This document shows, piece after piece, positions 1 to 11,010 of a DNA stretch of 64,000 nt; positions within the stretch are counted from its first letter, which is position 1; the number at the start of each line of letters is the position of its first letter. The notes beneath the pieces are model-generated. The model worked only from the letters and a program-made list of their open reading frames with translations. It was not told where the DNA came from and ran no database searches. The translations under genes were made by a program, and so were the position numbers. The stretch spans positions 17,041,282 through 17,105,281 of the forward strand of contig OX439039.1 of assembly GCA_949317995.1 (NCBI GenBank), read 5' to 3'. Origin of the DNA: Acholoe squamosa (Eukaryota > Annelida > Polychaeta > Phyllodocida > Polynoidae).

Positions 1-115
1 AGACTGAGACCCTGTATAGCTTCTGCTATCCTTTCTGCCAGGGGTAGGGTCCCTTGATTTGTTTAGTGACAGGTGTGGAGTGCGCTAGCTGGGGATATTA
101 TGGGGCATAATGTGG

Positions 116-1142
116 CTATGTTTGGCTGGGGTGACTTGGCGCCTGTGATGGAGGTGTATAAACACTGTTGAATATCTGACCTGAGGCGGTTCGGCTCTGG
201 TTCAGCGATTGAGTGTTTATTCCTGCTGCCATCTGGTGTGAATTTACTGCACTAGCGCTCGGTGTTTGATACTGAGCTTGTGAAGTGGGCGTAGCAGATG
301 CTGTATTGCCACTGGAGCTGTTTTGGAAAGCACTTGGCGGGCTATACCCTATTCCAGTCAATGTATTGGCTTGGACTGAGCTGTAGCTTGGTGCTGTAGG
401 GTATGGCGGTGTGTGGTGGGGGAGATTTGGGCGTTGTCCCGTGCTGGAGGCGGTCTGGTTGATTGCTGTTGTATCAGTAGTGGTTGACTGGCTTTGTATG
501 GCCCTATAAATGTCTGTCTTCATAGCATCCATGTTTCTGCCGAGTTTCTCCGTCATTTGATACGTGAAGTCTTCAGACCTCCTGAGGACGTCCATGTTGG
601 CCTCTTCTGCCCTTCTAGAGTTGAGAGTACTTTCACTCTCCATTCGTTCCCTCCAGCAATCCATGTCGTCTAATCTCTGGTTTACTCTGGCAAGCAGGTT
701 GTTTTGCTCCTCTCCACTGTTTTTTTATTTCAGCAGATAGAACACTGACCTGTTGGGCGAGTAACTCAGAAAAAGAGTCACTGACAGCTTGGGTGCATTC
801 CCTGATTAAACTTCTCCTCAGGTCGTCCTGATTATAGCATGGTGGCTGATCTGTGGACATTGTGATATTGGCTCTGTGGGGGAAAGTTACTGTTGTGTCT
901 TCTCCTGAGCTAATTAGTTGAGGGGAGTTATAGGGTGCTCTAGTTCCTCTATCAAAGAAAGGAGTGGTGGCTACTAGGTGTGATCTGCTGGTAGCTCCGT
1001 CCACACTTCTTAGAAGTCTGTAACCAGTGGGTGATCTCCTCCTTAGAGGTGAGCTGGACTGTGTCCTTCTCCTGTGTCTGGGCTGTGGTCTGGCAGGTGA
1101 GTCTACAGACCTTGTCCTCTGTTGAATTCTAGGAGTGTACAC
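116..1142 (-). pseudogene. gag-like region, central part, split by a frameshift
   Basis: Two minus-strand frames (1142-633, then 664-116) form one protein. The reading frame changes near an A-rich run at about 715-728, and across the shift a continuous charged, coiled-coil-like segment is restored. The first part is Arg/Ser-rich (basic, after Thr-Pro-Arg). The middle is helical and rich in Glu, Gln and Arg. The end is Pro/Gln/Ser-rich, as in many retrotransposon Gag linkers. A further frame toward position 1 resembles the start of a helical capsid-like region. This is a retroelement structural protein inferred from position behind the LTR, not from a family match. Confidence 0.5.
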
Positions 1143-1358
1143 AGGTGGGGGGAAAAACAGATCCTCCTCCTCTTCCTTGGATGTGGATAGATGGTGGTGG
1201 GCTCTAGGGTGATCACTGCTAGCAGTAGGCCACTTGTGCTCTAAGAGTCTGTTGATGTGAGGTAAGAAGCTAGTAGTGCCTTCTTCCCTTTAGTGCCTAG
1301 GGGAAAAGCTGGGGGTGGGGTGATTTGTTCTACCTACACCCTCTTCATAAGCTGTCCT

Positions 1359-2015
1359 TCACCTAGATATTGCTGAACCGATCCTCTGTCTCCAGTAATC
1401 GGCGTCTAGGGAAGTGTCAGAGTCTGATTCCACAACCACAGAGCTTTCCCAAGCTAAAGGTTGTTGGGTAGTACCCCCGGTACCGGTAGTGACTGAATTG
1501 GTGCCTGCCTGTACTAGAGTATTACCGGTAGGCGCTGTATTGGTTTCTACAGGTGTTGGAGGTACAATATCTTCTAGGGTGGCCTGGAGATCCGAGTGTC
1601 TTTCCTCCAGTTGTGAATCCAGATGTAGGTGATCTGGTGTACCTGGTTCTGATGTCTCAGATGTGGGGCTTGTTATACCAGATAGCCTTATTCGTGGTGA
1701 GGCAGCTTGTGAGTATCCAGGTAAAGATATGTCCAATCCTGGTGCAGACAGAGACACTGGTGTACTGGTATGTGCTCCAGTATTTTTATCTACAATTGTG
1801 GATGAAAATCGTTCAATGCCGGTACTCACAGTCTGTTTTGTGCGTGGTTGAAGGGCTCTTGGTATAACTGGATCAAGTTTGAGGGTGTCAGGTGACGAAT
1901 TTTCTCTCTGGACATGGTGTGCTGCAGCTGCAGGTGGGTTGGGCGCGTCTAGCCCAGGTGATGTAAAGGTACGTTCAGAAACTGGCTCCTTGGGTGTGGT
2001 CTCACTATTACTCAT
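1359..2015 (-). CDS. gag-like ORF, N-terminal part
   Basis: A 218-codon frame whose ATG (complement 2013-2015) lies about 50 bases after the LTR end, the usual spacing for a gag start. The product is rich in Ser, Thr, Pro and Glu and has no recognisable enzyme motif. It ends with an acidic stretch followed by a Trp-Arg-Gln motif. Its stop is followed by about 200 bases interrupted in all frames, after which the coding signal resumes at 1142. I infer a decayed gag N-terminus from position. The protein family was not identified. Confidence 0.5.
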   Translation of the reverse strand: MSNSETTPKEPVSERTFTSPGLDAPNPPAAAAHHVQRENSSPDTLKLDPVIPRALQPRTKQTVSTGIERFSSTIVDKNTGAHTSTPVSLSAPGLDISLPGYSQAASPRIRLSGITSPTSETSEPGTPDHLHLDSQLEERHSDLQATLEDIVPPTPVETNTAPTGNTLVQAGTNSVTTGTGGTTQQPLAWESSVVVESDSDTSLDADYWRQRIGSAISR

Positions 2016-2044
2016 GGCTATGAAAGGTTATGTAGAGGGATATT

Positions 2045-2062
2045 CTGAGGAGTTCTCCACCA
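2045..2062 (-). other. Candidate tRNA primer-binding site
   Basis: Three bases after the LTR end, the minus strand reads TGGTGGAGAACTCC. A PBS is expected right after the 5' LTR and begins with TGG, the complement of the tRNA CCA tail. I did not identify the primer tRNA. Confidence 0.5.
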
Positions 2063-2065
2063 TCG

Positions 2066-2390
2066 TGTCAACGAACCGTTACAAGTTGATGTTGTAATGA
2101 ACACTGAATCCAGAGAAGTTCTTTGATCCCTGTTTATTGCATGATAACAGAGTGTACATATAGGTGGTAACAATGATACACTCGCCAGCATGCAGGCTCT
2201 GCCCCTAAGCTTGTAGCTCAACCTGTCATAGGTTCTAGATACTAGGGAGGTTTTGTGTAGAATAAAAGATGCCCGGAAGCTGCTCATAGGGTCTTATATA
2301 CCTAGGTGAGCAGCTCACAGGGTGATTAAATATACCGATAGGAGCAGGTCAGATCTGGTCAGGTCTGGTTGGATCTGGTCAGATCTGACA
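2066..2390 (-). repeat. 5' long terminal repeat (325 bp)
   Basis: Read on the minus strand it starts TGTCAG and ends TTGACA, which gives the short inverted terminal repeat TGTCA/TGACA typical of LTRs. A TATA box (TATATAAG) lies at complement 2293-2300 and an AATAAA signal at complement 2133-2138, so U3, R and U5 are in the right order. U3 holds about four tandem copies of a 10-bp motif resembling AGATCTGACC (2346-2388), which could be enhancer-like. The partner LTR is outside the window, so LTR identity and target duplication cannot be tested here. Confidence 0.72.
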
Positions 2391-3226
2391 TGTCGTCATC
2401 CCTGGTAATGATTCTATTTATGGTGTCACGGTACTAATAGGGCCAAGGACGTTCTGATTTTCCCCCCATCTTCCACCATAAAACTGGCGTCAATCGGGTT
2501 CTAATTTGATGGCGTTCACAAATAAAGGCTTAAATTAAAGCTGAAGTCATTCTTGATTTTTTTAGCATGGTCAACCATAACGGAGTCAGATCCGTTTTTG
2601 CACCAGTTGCCATGGAAACCACCATGTTGAATAAATTACATGATACAGGCACCCCTGACAAGTCACAAATGTGACCTTGGACCCCTCTCTGACACAATAG
2701 GTTTCCATGGTGACCAAAAAATTTTTGCAACTTTTTCCCCCCAAATCGTTACCTTTCTTCTGGTACCAAAATTATTAATCTGCGATAAAAATAAGGTCCC
2801 CTGGCACTGATTATACCAAGCAAAACACTGTTTTTAGTTGGGACTATTTAGCTGTCCTAGGTTTACTGGGGAGGAATACTACTGGACCAATCAGGGTGAA
2901 GGGAGATTGTGGAATTTCCCTGCATCCTAGAAATGCATCCACAGGTATGTCGGTATGTTGTGATACTCCCAGTGAGTCAGTGCCCAGAAATGGAATAGGT
3001 CCAGCTCTCACAACATCCTGGTATGGCTGATGTAAGAGTAGCTCACTGTACACACTGGGGGGGGTGAGTTGTAAGCTTGTGAGCAGGGCCTGAGCGTGTG
3101 TGGCAAAGAATTTAATAAATGTGTAAAATAATGAATAATACCCAGAATAGTCCATTGACAAAGTGTAGAAATTTTGCGAATTTATATTTTCAAAGTCATG
3201 GTGGACACTAAAGATGGGCCTTATGT
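2391..3226. other. No gene seen
   Basis: AT-rich sequence between the LTR and the next repeat. Short open frames on the minus strand show no recognisable motif and no start or splice context. Confidence 0.5.
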
Positions 3227-3626
3227 GTGTATAAATGACTCTAGATAGGCAGTACAACCTCATTTCTCATTTTTTGTGCGACCCCATTGGTATATGATGA
3301 TGTACAGCTGAGGTATGGCCCTTCTCGTAAAGATTGATGAAATGTGAGGCTTGAGTGAACCATGTCCATTTTCATTTTTTTTATGGTTAAAGTGTTAATA
3401 GGACAGCCTATCATCTTGTGTGGTGTTTCTATCATTTCTATTTCACAATAGATATATATGTGAGTTATCAAAAAAGAGTATTTGGTGTATGTTTAAATGA
3501 CTCTAGATAGGTAGTACTACCTCTTAACCTATTTTCTGAGTGTATTTAATGGTATATGATGGTGTATTGCTGAGCTGTGGTCATTCTCGTAAAGATTGAT
3601 GAGATGTGAGGCGTGAGTGAATTTCG
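3227..3626. repeat. Diverged tandem duplication, period about 260 bp
   Basis: The segment starting near 3227 (TAAATGACTCTAGATAGG, then TTCTCGTAAAGATTGATG and TGTGAGGC) recurs in the same order from about 3487. The copies differ by many substitutions and small indels, so this is an old duplication. No coding function is evident. Confidence 0.65.
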
Positions 3627-3958
3627 TTGAATATATCAGTCTCAATGCAGGCGCTGAAGACACAGTACTGGTATTATATAGGAGGTAAACTGCCATTGTT
3701 ATATAAGGTACACCTATTGGAGACAATGGAGAGCTATTATCATGATTGTATAGGTGTTTTTTTACTGAGCTAGGCTAAAATTAAGAAATTGGAGAAATAA
3801 TTCCTAATTTTTCAGCATTTCCAAATTTTCGTCGATGCATTATTTCAAGAGTTTCCAACTCTTACTTCAACTTTTTGGTATACAAAAGGATTTATATTGT
3901 ACCAGTTTGTACAAAGAATTTGGTGTAGCTAGACCTATATTTAGTAGTTATAATCATG

Positions 3959-3959
<1 letters not shown>

Positions 3960-4032
<73 letters not shown>
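3960..4032. repeat. (AT)n microsatellite
   Basis: About 73 bases of uninterrupted AT dinucleotide. Open frames of Ile-Tyr repeats across it are artefacts. Confidence 0.97.
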
Positions 4033-4035
<3 letters not shown>

Positions 4036-4039
4036 TTCT

Positions 4040-7000
4040 CAACGCAGTGGTGAAAAGGCTCTGAGTCTTTTTCTTTCTTTTTTCTCTCTATTTTTTTTGC
4101 TTCAGTTTTCAGTTGACTGTGGAACTAGTCATTTTGTTATGCCCACCTATGTATACCAGGAACAGTGGTAAATTAGCACTGTTTTAACCTCTAGTACTGT
4201 AGAATTAATGATATACTGATATGGGTGCACCGCTACTGCAAGTGGGGCTAGAGGCTTAAAGAAATACAACACTGTTAATTGATACTTTGTTAGAGCGATT
4301 CAAGGAGGGCTTTTCACAATGATGTAAATTGATTTGAACTGTGAACCTACCTACACCTCCGGTTGCCAGCAGGTAGATTGTTGTCCCATCCCGAAAGAGA
4401 TAAGCATGTACTCTGGTCGCTGATTAATGTACGGCTATTTGTAGGACTACGTTTAAAACAGGCAATTATGTCTGATAGATCTGTGAAATAGGAATACCAC
4501 AAGAGTGTAAAGATAAGATAGAACATGAGTAAACACACATAAATTTTAGACCAGAAAAGGCATTCCCACAAAGCATCAAATGTCTAAAATGAAGCTTTTG
4601 GTAATACTACATTCTGTATTACATTCTGTATCACATATCTCGATATACGACCTGTCCTTCACAAAATACATACTTGGCCGTATGAATGGAGCCAGAACGG
4701 CAGCACCAACCCAATTATCGCCACATACAGGAATAGACCATGAATAGACCATATCATTCTTTAGTTAATATGACGTTACCATAGTGTTTAAGATTTACGT
4801 ACCTGCTCCCCCTGTGGTAGAATCGCATAGGTACATCAGGGTAGATAATATCTGGTTGGTGTACGATGAGCATGATGGAAGGTTCTGTAGACATGTCATG
4901 GCATCCTCTCTGTCAATTAGCTATTAGTTATAATGTGAATGATTAACTATTTAAGTGGATTTCTTATTCAGTAGCTACCACAATGCATTGTTGCAATGCT
5001 TAAGAGTCTACAAGCAAGAAATGAAGAGTTTGGTTCCAAAACACAATAAACACCAGGAGGCCAGCCTGCTGGTTTTTTATTATGTCGGTTAGCATAGACA
5101 TGACAGTGGATTGGCTGTGCTCCAGGTCTGTCCTCCTGGAGGTAAGGGTGGACACAGTGTTGGCAAGGCCGTTGTCTGTTTGTTAGACAGGGATGGGGGC
5201 AGGCTGTCTATGTGGCCTGCTGTGAGTAGCTGCGGGAGGTACAGCAGTGGCCGTAGTGGTTGCGGTGTTACGACTTGAGCGTGGCATTGTTGAGATGTCA
5301 AATCATTGTGTTTTGTAACTTTTAAAACATTATTCCCAATAAAAACCTGGTGAGGAGAGAGGTATATATATGTGAAAGCTGTTGTGATGGATTTATCGCG
5401 TTTTTGGAACAAAACAGTATGGATTTATTGCATTTTTGAAGAAAACAGGATTAATTGCATTTCACAAAGAAATGTATGATAAATCACCTTTTGTCTGCGA
5501 AAGAACCATCAGTGTAAAAAAATACTTGAAAATGTTTCATTTATATCCAAATAAATGAGGAAAGTAAAATATAGAAAAGAAAACTATTATGTGGATAAGA
5601 AAAAAAGAGCCATGTTGGATTTATTGCGTTTTCGAAAAAAAAGGATTAAACCACTTAATTTATCAATGAAGGAGGACTCAAGGATTTCAAAACAAAATGT
5701 GGACTGTTCGATTTATGGTCCCCTAGATATTGGAACTCACAAAAAATACCTTCCCCTCTTCAACTTTTTTGGAATGATAAATGTCTCATTATCTCAAAAC
5801 GCCCAAAACGGATTTGTTGAACCAAACTCTTCAAATGCATTGATGCATCATGCATACAGTATGGGAACACATCATACATGCATCCAACATCAGACGAAGA
5901 GGATAACCAATGACCTTGATGCATCGATACACGCAATAGAAATGTGCCATCTGAGATGCTAGAATTCTTATTTTTCTTTATCTTTTACTTATTTCTATCT
6001 ATTTATTTTTATACACCAACATATTTAGAAAATAGTCCAAACATAATAAGCAATACCTACGCACAGATCTGTATGGGCTTTAGTTCTGTCAATTGTGTGA
6101 GGGTTTTTGTGCATGTTTTAACTTCCTCCAGGTCACATCCCTGACAGTTTACAGCTAGCACCAAGAACCCACCTGGTGGTCAATAATGTATTGCCTTGTT
6201 TTAATACCTGTTATGCCATTTCTGAACACTATTGAACTTTTACCTTAGAACCTATAATTATGGGGAATCCACTCATTTGAGAAATACATTGTGTTGTTTT
6301 GGTTGCTTTTTCTTTCGCTGTAGACACTGTTTAGAGAGTAGCACCTTTTTTAGACAGTGACTTGAATTTCAGATAAACACGGTTTTTATAGGTGGTTTCC
6401 CGCGATTCTAATTTTGTAGACATTAAGTCCAGTTATATCTGAATAAATTCACTTACCAAATAAGAAGGTTATGACATGTATGGGTGTGGCTGGTTGTCCC
6501 ATTTCGAGATATTTGATCGATGTGCTAAATGGTGAAGACCTATGTAAAATGTAATATTCGAGAGCTTGAAATAAGATGTAGATGCGAAACTTGAAGTCGA
6601 ACCAACGATTAGCAGACTGGACTTTTAAGAAATTGTGAATAACGTTACAATGTCATATCAACGTTGCACCCTTAAGTTGAGGCTCCACTACGCGATTTTT
6701 GCTACATTCTCACAGAATGTTGTTTCTACAGTGCCTAAGGTATAGGTTGTTGACAACCCTATATTGTAAACATGAGATTCAAAATTGTAAACATGAGATT
6801 TCAGGGGCCATTTCATGGGTGATTCCTCTCCTTGTTTGCCATATTTACAAACTAACCTGCACCTGCATAGACTCTGTGATTGGGTGGGAGTTCAATATAT
6901 AAACATCTACACAACAAAAAATAAATAACAACACTGATCACAGGGTCTTGTACTGTAAAAATCAAACCTGTCTGATATTGAGTTGCAGAGAGTCATCAAT

Positions 7001-7440
7001 GTGAAAGTGTGCAATATTTACATTAGATCAACTTGATTTAGTAAACAAAAACATCTTCTGACAACAAAAATGTGCATGAGATCATACACAAACCCTTTCC
7101 TATATAAACAAATAGCTCTCTCAACATGCTATTTCTACCTTACAATAATAACAAATGCCACACTTAGTCCGTGTTTGTGTCCCATTTTGTGAGAATAGCT
7201 AGAAAAATCGCTTAGTGGAGCTTCACCTTTAGGATCTAAAAGCATTCGTGGCCCCAGTATCGTGTGAATTAAACCCATTTTCTCTTCCCTTTTTCGGGGA
7301 AATCAACATTAATAGATATCCTAATATTTCTGATACTTTTACTTCGCGAACAACATCAAATAACCTAGGAACAAGTTATCCACTTAGAAATTGTATATCA
7401 AAATAACAGGTGTTTTTCACTAGACATCTAGACTACTCAG
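4040..7440. other. No gene seen; AT-rich intergenic or intronic DNA
   Basis: No frame has a convincing motif or splice structure. A 135-codon plus frame at 5555-5962 is Lys/Asn/His-rich and overlaps degenerate repeats of a GGATTTATTGCGTTTTTG-like motif at about 5390-5640, so I do not call it a gene. Confidence 0.5.
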
Positions 7441-7491
7441 TGAAATAATGTCGTGAGACTTGGATGTAATGTACTATTTTGCGGTTCCATG

Positions 7492-7609
7492 GTGTAAGGC
7501 CCCCAAGACTCAAAGCCCCCTGACATAAAGCCCCTGACATAAAGCCCCTAAGACATTAAGCCCCAAAGACATAAAGCCCCCAGGACAGACGGCCCCAATA
7601 TAATTATTT
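7492..7609. repeat. Left terminal inverted repeat of the foldback element, made of C-rich 14-16-bp units
   Basis: Successive units read like CCCCCTGACATAAAG, CCCCTGACATAAAG, CCCCTAAGACATTAAG, CCCCAAAGACATAAAG and CCCCCAGGACAGACGG. The reverse complement of 10296-10402 gives the same series with substitutions. Confidence 0.85.
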
Positions 7610-7683
7610 TTTTGTTTTTCGCACACGGTATGTGGTAAAATTTTTTTTTTCCCTTCGGTACCACACGTTTTTGTACAGCGTCT

Positions 7684-9924
7684 TGTACACGTTATGTACA
7701 TGTTATGTACACGTGACGTACACGTGACGTACACGTGACGTACACGTGACGTACACGTTAGGTACACGTTATGTACACGTGAAGTACATGTTATGTACAC
7801 GTTATGTACACGTTATGTACATGTTAGGTACACGTTATGTACACGTGACATACACATTATGTACACGTTATGTACACGTTATGTACACGTTAGGTACACG
7901 TCATGTACACGTGATGTACATGTTATGTACACGTTAGGTACACGTTAGGTACACGTTACATACACGTTATGTACAAGTGAAGTACACGTTATGTACACGT
8001 TATGTACATGTTATGTACACGTGACGTACACGTTATGTACACGTTAGGTACACGTTAGGTACACGTTATGTACACGTGATGTACATGTTATGTACACATT
8101 AGGTACACGTTAGGTACACGTTATGTACACATTAGGTACACGTTAGGTACACGTTATGTACACGTTATGTACACGTTATGTACACGTTAGGTACACGTTA
8201 TGTACACGTTATGTACATGTTATGTACACGTAAGGTACACGTTATGTACACGTTATGTACACATGAAGTACACGTTAGGTACACGTTATGTACACTTTAT
8301 GTACACGTTATGTACACGTTATGTGAGTAAGTGAGTAATAGATGTTTAATGCCATTTCGACAGCTAAGGTCATATTCATGGCGAGAATGACATTACACAA
8401 TTTCACAGAGGAATGTGTCAGTGCCCAAGCATATGTGCACCACACACATCCTGAGGGGATAGGAAAGATAAGAAGGAGACCCTTTTAAGTGGGCTAGGGA
8501 AGCCCATACACGTTATGTACACGTGACGTACACGTTATGTACACGTTATGTACACGTAAGGTACACGTTATGTACACATTATGTACACGTGACGTACACA
8601 TTAGGTACACGTTATGTACACGTTATGTACACGTTAGGTACATGTTATGTACACGTGACGTACACGTTATGTACACATGACGTACACGTTATGGACACGT
8701 TATGTACCAGTTACGTACACGTGAAGTACATGTCAGGTACACGTTATGTACTGCGACGTACACATTATGTACATGTTATGTACTGCGAGGTACCAGTTAC
8801 GTACACGTGAAGTACACGTTAGGTACAAGTTATGTACACGTTATATACACGTTATGTACACGTTATGTACACATTAGGTACACGTTATGTACACGTTATG
8901 TACACGTTAGGTACACGTTTTGTACACGTTATGTACACATTAGGTACACGTTATGTACTGCGACGTACGCGTTATGTACATGTTATGTACTGCGAGGTAC
9001 CAGTTACGTACAAGTTATGTACACGTGAAGTACACGTTAGGTACATGTTATGTACACGTTATATACACGTAATGTACACGTAAGGTACACGTTATGTACA
9101 CGTTATGTACATGTTATGTACATATGGCGTACACGTTAGGTACACGTTATGTACACGTTATGTACACGTTATGTACACGTTAGGTACACGTTATGTACAC
9201 GTGACGTATACGTTAGGTACACGTTATGTACACGTTATGTACACGTTAGGTACACGTTATGTACACGTTATGTACACGTTATGTACATGTTAGGTACATG
9301 TTATGTACACGTCAGGTACACGTTATGTACACGTGACGTACACGTTAGGTACACGTTATGTACTGCGACGTACGCATTATGTACATGTTATGTACACATT
9401 ATGTACATGTTATGTACACATTATGTACACGTGACGTACACGTTAGGTACACGTTATGTACTGCGACGTACGCGTTATGTACATGTTATTTACTGCGAGG
9501 TACCAGTTACGTACACGTGAAGTACACGTTATGTACACGTTAGGTACACGTTATGTACATGTTAGGTACATGTTATGTACACGTTATGTACACGTTATGT
9601 ACACGTTATGTACACGTTATGTACACGTTATGTACATGTGGCATACACGTTAGGTACACGTTATGTACACATTATGTACACGTTATGTACACGTTATGTA
9701 CACGTTAGGTACCAATGTACATGTGACGTACACGTTAGGTACACGTTATGTACACATTATGTAAACGTTAGGTACACGTCATGTACACGTTAGGTACACG
9801 TTATGTACATGTGACGTACACGTTAGGTACACGTTAGGTACACGTTATGTACACGTTATGTACTGCGACGTACATGTTATGTACTGTGATGTATGCGTTA
9901 TGTACATGTTATGTACTGCGAGGT
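7684..9924. repeat. 11-bp minisatellite TGTACACGTTA, left arm of the foldback element
   Basis: About 190 units of an 11-bp motif. The main form is TGTACACGTTA, with variants such as TGTACATGTTA, TACACGTGACG and TACACGTTAGG. A higher-order block containing TACTGCGACGTACGCG and GCGAGGTACCAGTTACG recurs near 8745, 8950, 9355, 9455 and 9860. Since 33 bp equals 11 codons and the unit lacks stops in some frames, it creates long frames of Tyr/Cys/Thr/Arg/Val/His repeats that are not genes. A unique 185-bp segment interrupts the array at 8324-8510. Confidence 0.95.
8324..8510. mobile_element. Non-repeat segment inserted in the minisatellite, SINE-like candidate
   Basis: It begins GTGAGTAAGTGAGTAATAG and continues with unique sequence (GTTTAATGCCATTTCGACAG, AAGGTCATATTC) before the 11-bp array resumes. 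The GTGAGT-rich start followed by GTTTAAtGcC resembles, from memory, short interspersed repeats common in molluscs and related animals. I cannot confirm the family or find a target duplication inside the repeated surroundings. Confidence 0.35.
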
Positions 9925-10140
9925 GTAGCTTGGGCCATGCCAGACCCTCCTGGGCCCCCTTATGTCCTAAGATGAAGAAGGGGAGATGTAGACATGAAAA
10001 GAAAGGTCTTGGTGTCCCTCTTGTGGATCAAATAAAAAAAACCCATATAAGACGCGCCTTATACGCGGGAGATTACGGTATTTATGAACTATCACTAGGG
10101 ATTTCTGCTGGTATTCATTGTATGCAATTATGCCTTTAGC
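9925..10140. other. Unique core of the foldback element
   Basis: About 215 bases between the two inverted minisatellite arms, with no transposase-like frame. It includes AAGACGCGCCTTATACGCGG and ATTACGGTATTTATG, motifs related to repeats at 10,580-11,010, so the core may derive from another element. Confidence 0.5.
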
Positions 10141-10270
10141 ATGTACATAACGTGTACGTCACGTGTACGTCACGTGTACATAACGTGTACATAACGTGTA
10201 CGTCACATGTACATAACGTGTACATAACGTGTACATAACGTGTACATAATGCTGTAAGTCACGTGTACAT
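10141..10270. repeat. Inverted copy of the 11-bp minisatellite, right arm
   Basis: About eleven units reading TAACGTGTACA, the reverse complement of the left-arm unit. With the left array this gives a potential stem of over 120 bp. Confidence 0.93.
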
Positions 10271-10295
10271 GACAGACAAGGAAAAAAAAAATTTT

Positions 10296-10402
10296 GGGGC
10301 CGTCTGTCTAGGGGGCTTTGTGTCTTGGGGGCCTTGTGTCATGGGGGCCTAGTGTCAGGGGGCTTTATGTCAGGGGGCTTAAAGCCTTGGGGGCCTTATG
10401 AC
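10296..10402. repeat. Right terminal inverted repeat of the foldback element
   Basis: Units such as GGGGGCTTTATGTCA and GGGGGCCTTGTGTC are the inverted form of the left-end units, in the same order toward the outside. The outermost bases pair with the left end (TAAGGCCCCCAAG and terminal GGT). Confidence 0.85.
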
Positions 10403-10559
10403 AGGCGACCCTATTTTGCTGACACGACGCATCTAGGCCACCAAGGGTGGATTTCAGGCGAGTTAGGTCAGCCGTGAAGACGACATGTGTATATTGTGAT
10501 AAGGAAGTTTAGGCTGTGGAAAAGGTTGATTCTGAAGAATATGGGTGAAAGTTTACATA

Positions 10560-11010
10560 AAACAAAGGTTTGGGGTTATAATCACCATAATATCCAATGT
10601 CTGAGGCATACCCTGCATATAAGGTGCACCCTGATTTAATGCCAGACTTATAAGACACATCTGGGGCCGACCTTTTGTCAGTTATCACTGTCCTGAACTT
10701 TGAAACCCTCGCCTATTAGGTGCACCCTAACCTTAGGAAGGCCCTATTTAGATATAAGATGCACTGGGAGCATTCTTCACATATAAGCCACGCCATGTAG
10801 GTGTATGTCCTAAATAATAGTTTATCTTGTGTTACAAACCTTGTCCTAAGATGATCAATGGCGTATGTCTTACATACCCCGGGCTATGGACATCATCAAG
10901 ATGATTCTGTTAGCCAAAGGCATTGGAAATGCACTATACATAGGTGTTAGTGTATGGTAAATGTTTCTCTAGGCGTGACCCTAAATAAGACGCGCTTTGA
11001 ATGGATAGGA
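10560..11010. repeat. Degenerate repeat with TATAAG(G/A)(T/C)GCACC motifs
   Basis: Motifs such as CATATAAGGTGCACCCTG, CTATTAGGTGCACCCTAA, ATATAAGATGCACTGG and AATAAGACGCGC occur at intervals of roughly 60-120 bases. They resemble decayed DNA-transposon ends. No element boundary could be set. Confidence 0.4.

Larger units (their letters stand above)
1..2390 (-). mobile_element. LTR retrotransposon, 5' part (LTR, PBS, gag-like region); continues beyond the left edge
   Basis: On the minus strand the order is a 325-bp LTR, a primer-binding-site candidate, and then a long low-complexity gag-like coding stretch that runs to the window edge. The LTR has TG...CA ends, a TATA box and a polyadenylation signal in the expected order. 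No protease, reverse transcriptase or integrase is inside the window; they should lie to the left. Gag is interrupted by stops and at least one frameshift, so this copy is probably inactive. I cannot assign it to Gypsy or BEL/Pao from gag alone. Confidence 0.72.
7483..10410. mobile_element. Foldback DNA transposon, non-autonomous, 2,928 bp, with minisatellite arms
   Basis: A 9-bp direct repeat, CTATTTTGC, sits exactly at 7474-7482 and 10411-10419 and looks like a target-site duplication. Between them are long inverted termini of about 110 bp. Both ends start with GGT and share TAAGGCCCCCAAG, then carry about six C-rich 14-16-bp subunits ending in GGACAGACGGCCCC or GACAGACGGCCCC. Inside lies an 11-bp minisatellite, long in the left arm (7684-9924), short and inverted in the right arm (10141-10270), around a unique core. 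No transposase is encoded. A 9-bp duplication with repeat-filled inverted arms is known for Foldback/Mutator-like elements, and I infer that class. Confidence 0.85.

Noticed and set aside
1414..2097. Plus-strand frames across the gag-like region
   Set aside because: They are antisense shadows of the minus-strand gag-like frame and have no motif.
2018..2287. 89-codon minus frame
   Set aside because: It lies within the LTR and leader, overlapping the polyadenylation signal and primer-binding site; no protein motif.
5555..5962. 135-codon plus frame
   Set aside because: Low-complexity composition, overlap with degenerate repeats and no family motif; no promoter or splice context.
7510..9793. 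Many plus- and minus-strand frames with Tyr/Cys/Thr/Arg/Val/His repeats
   Set aside because: They arise from the 11-bp minisatellite, whose period of 33 bp gives 11-codon repeats; the overlapping frames and lack of start or splice context argue against genes.
7684..9924. CRISPR-like repeat array
   Set aside because: Repeats are 11 bp without unique spacers, in eukaryotic DNA and inside a transposon; not a CRISPR.
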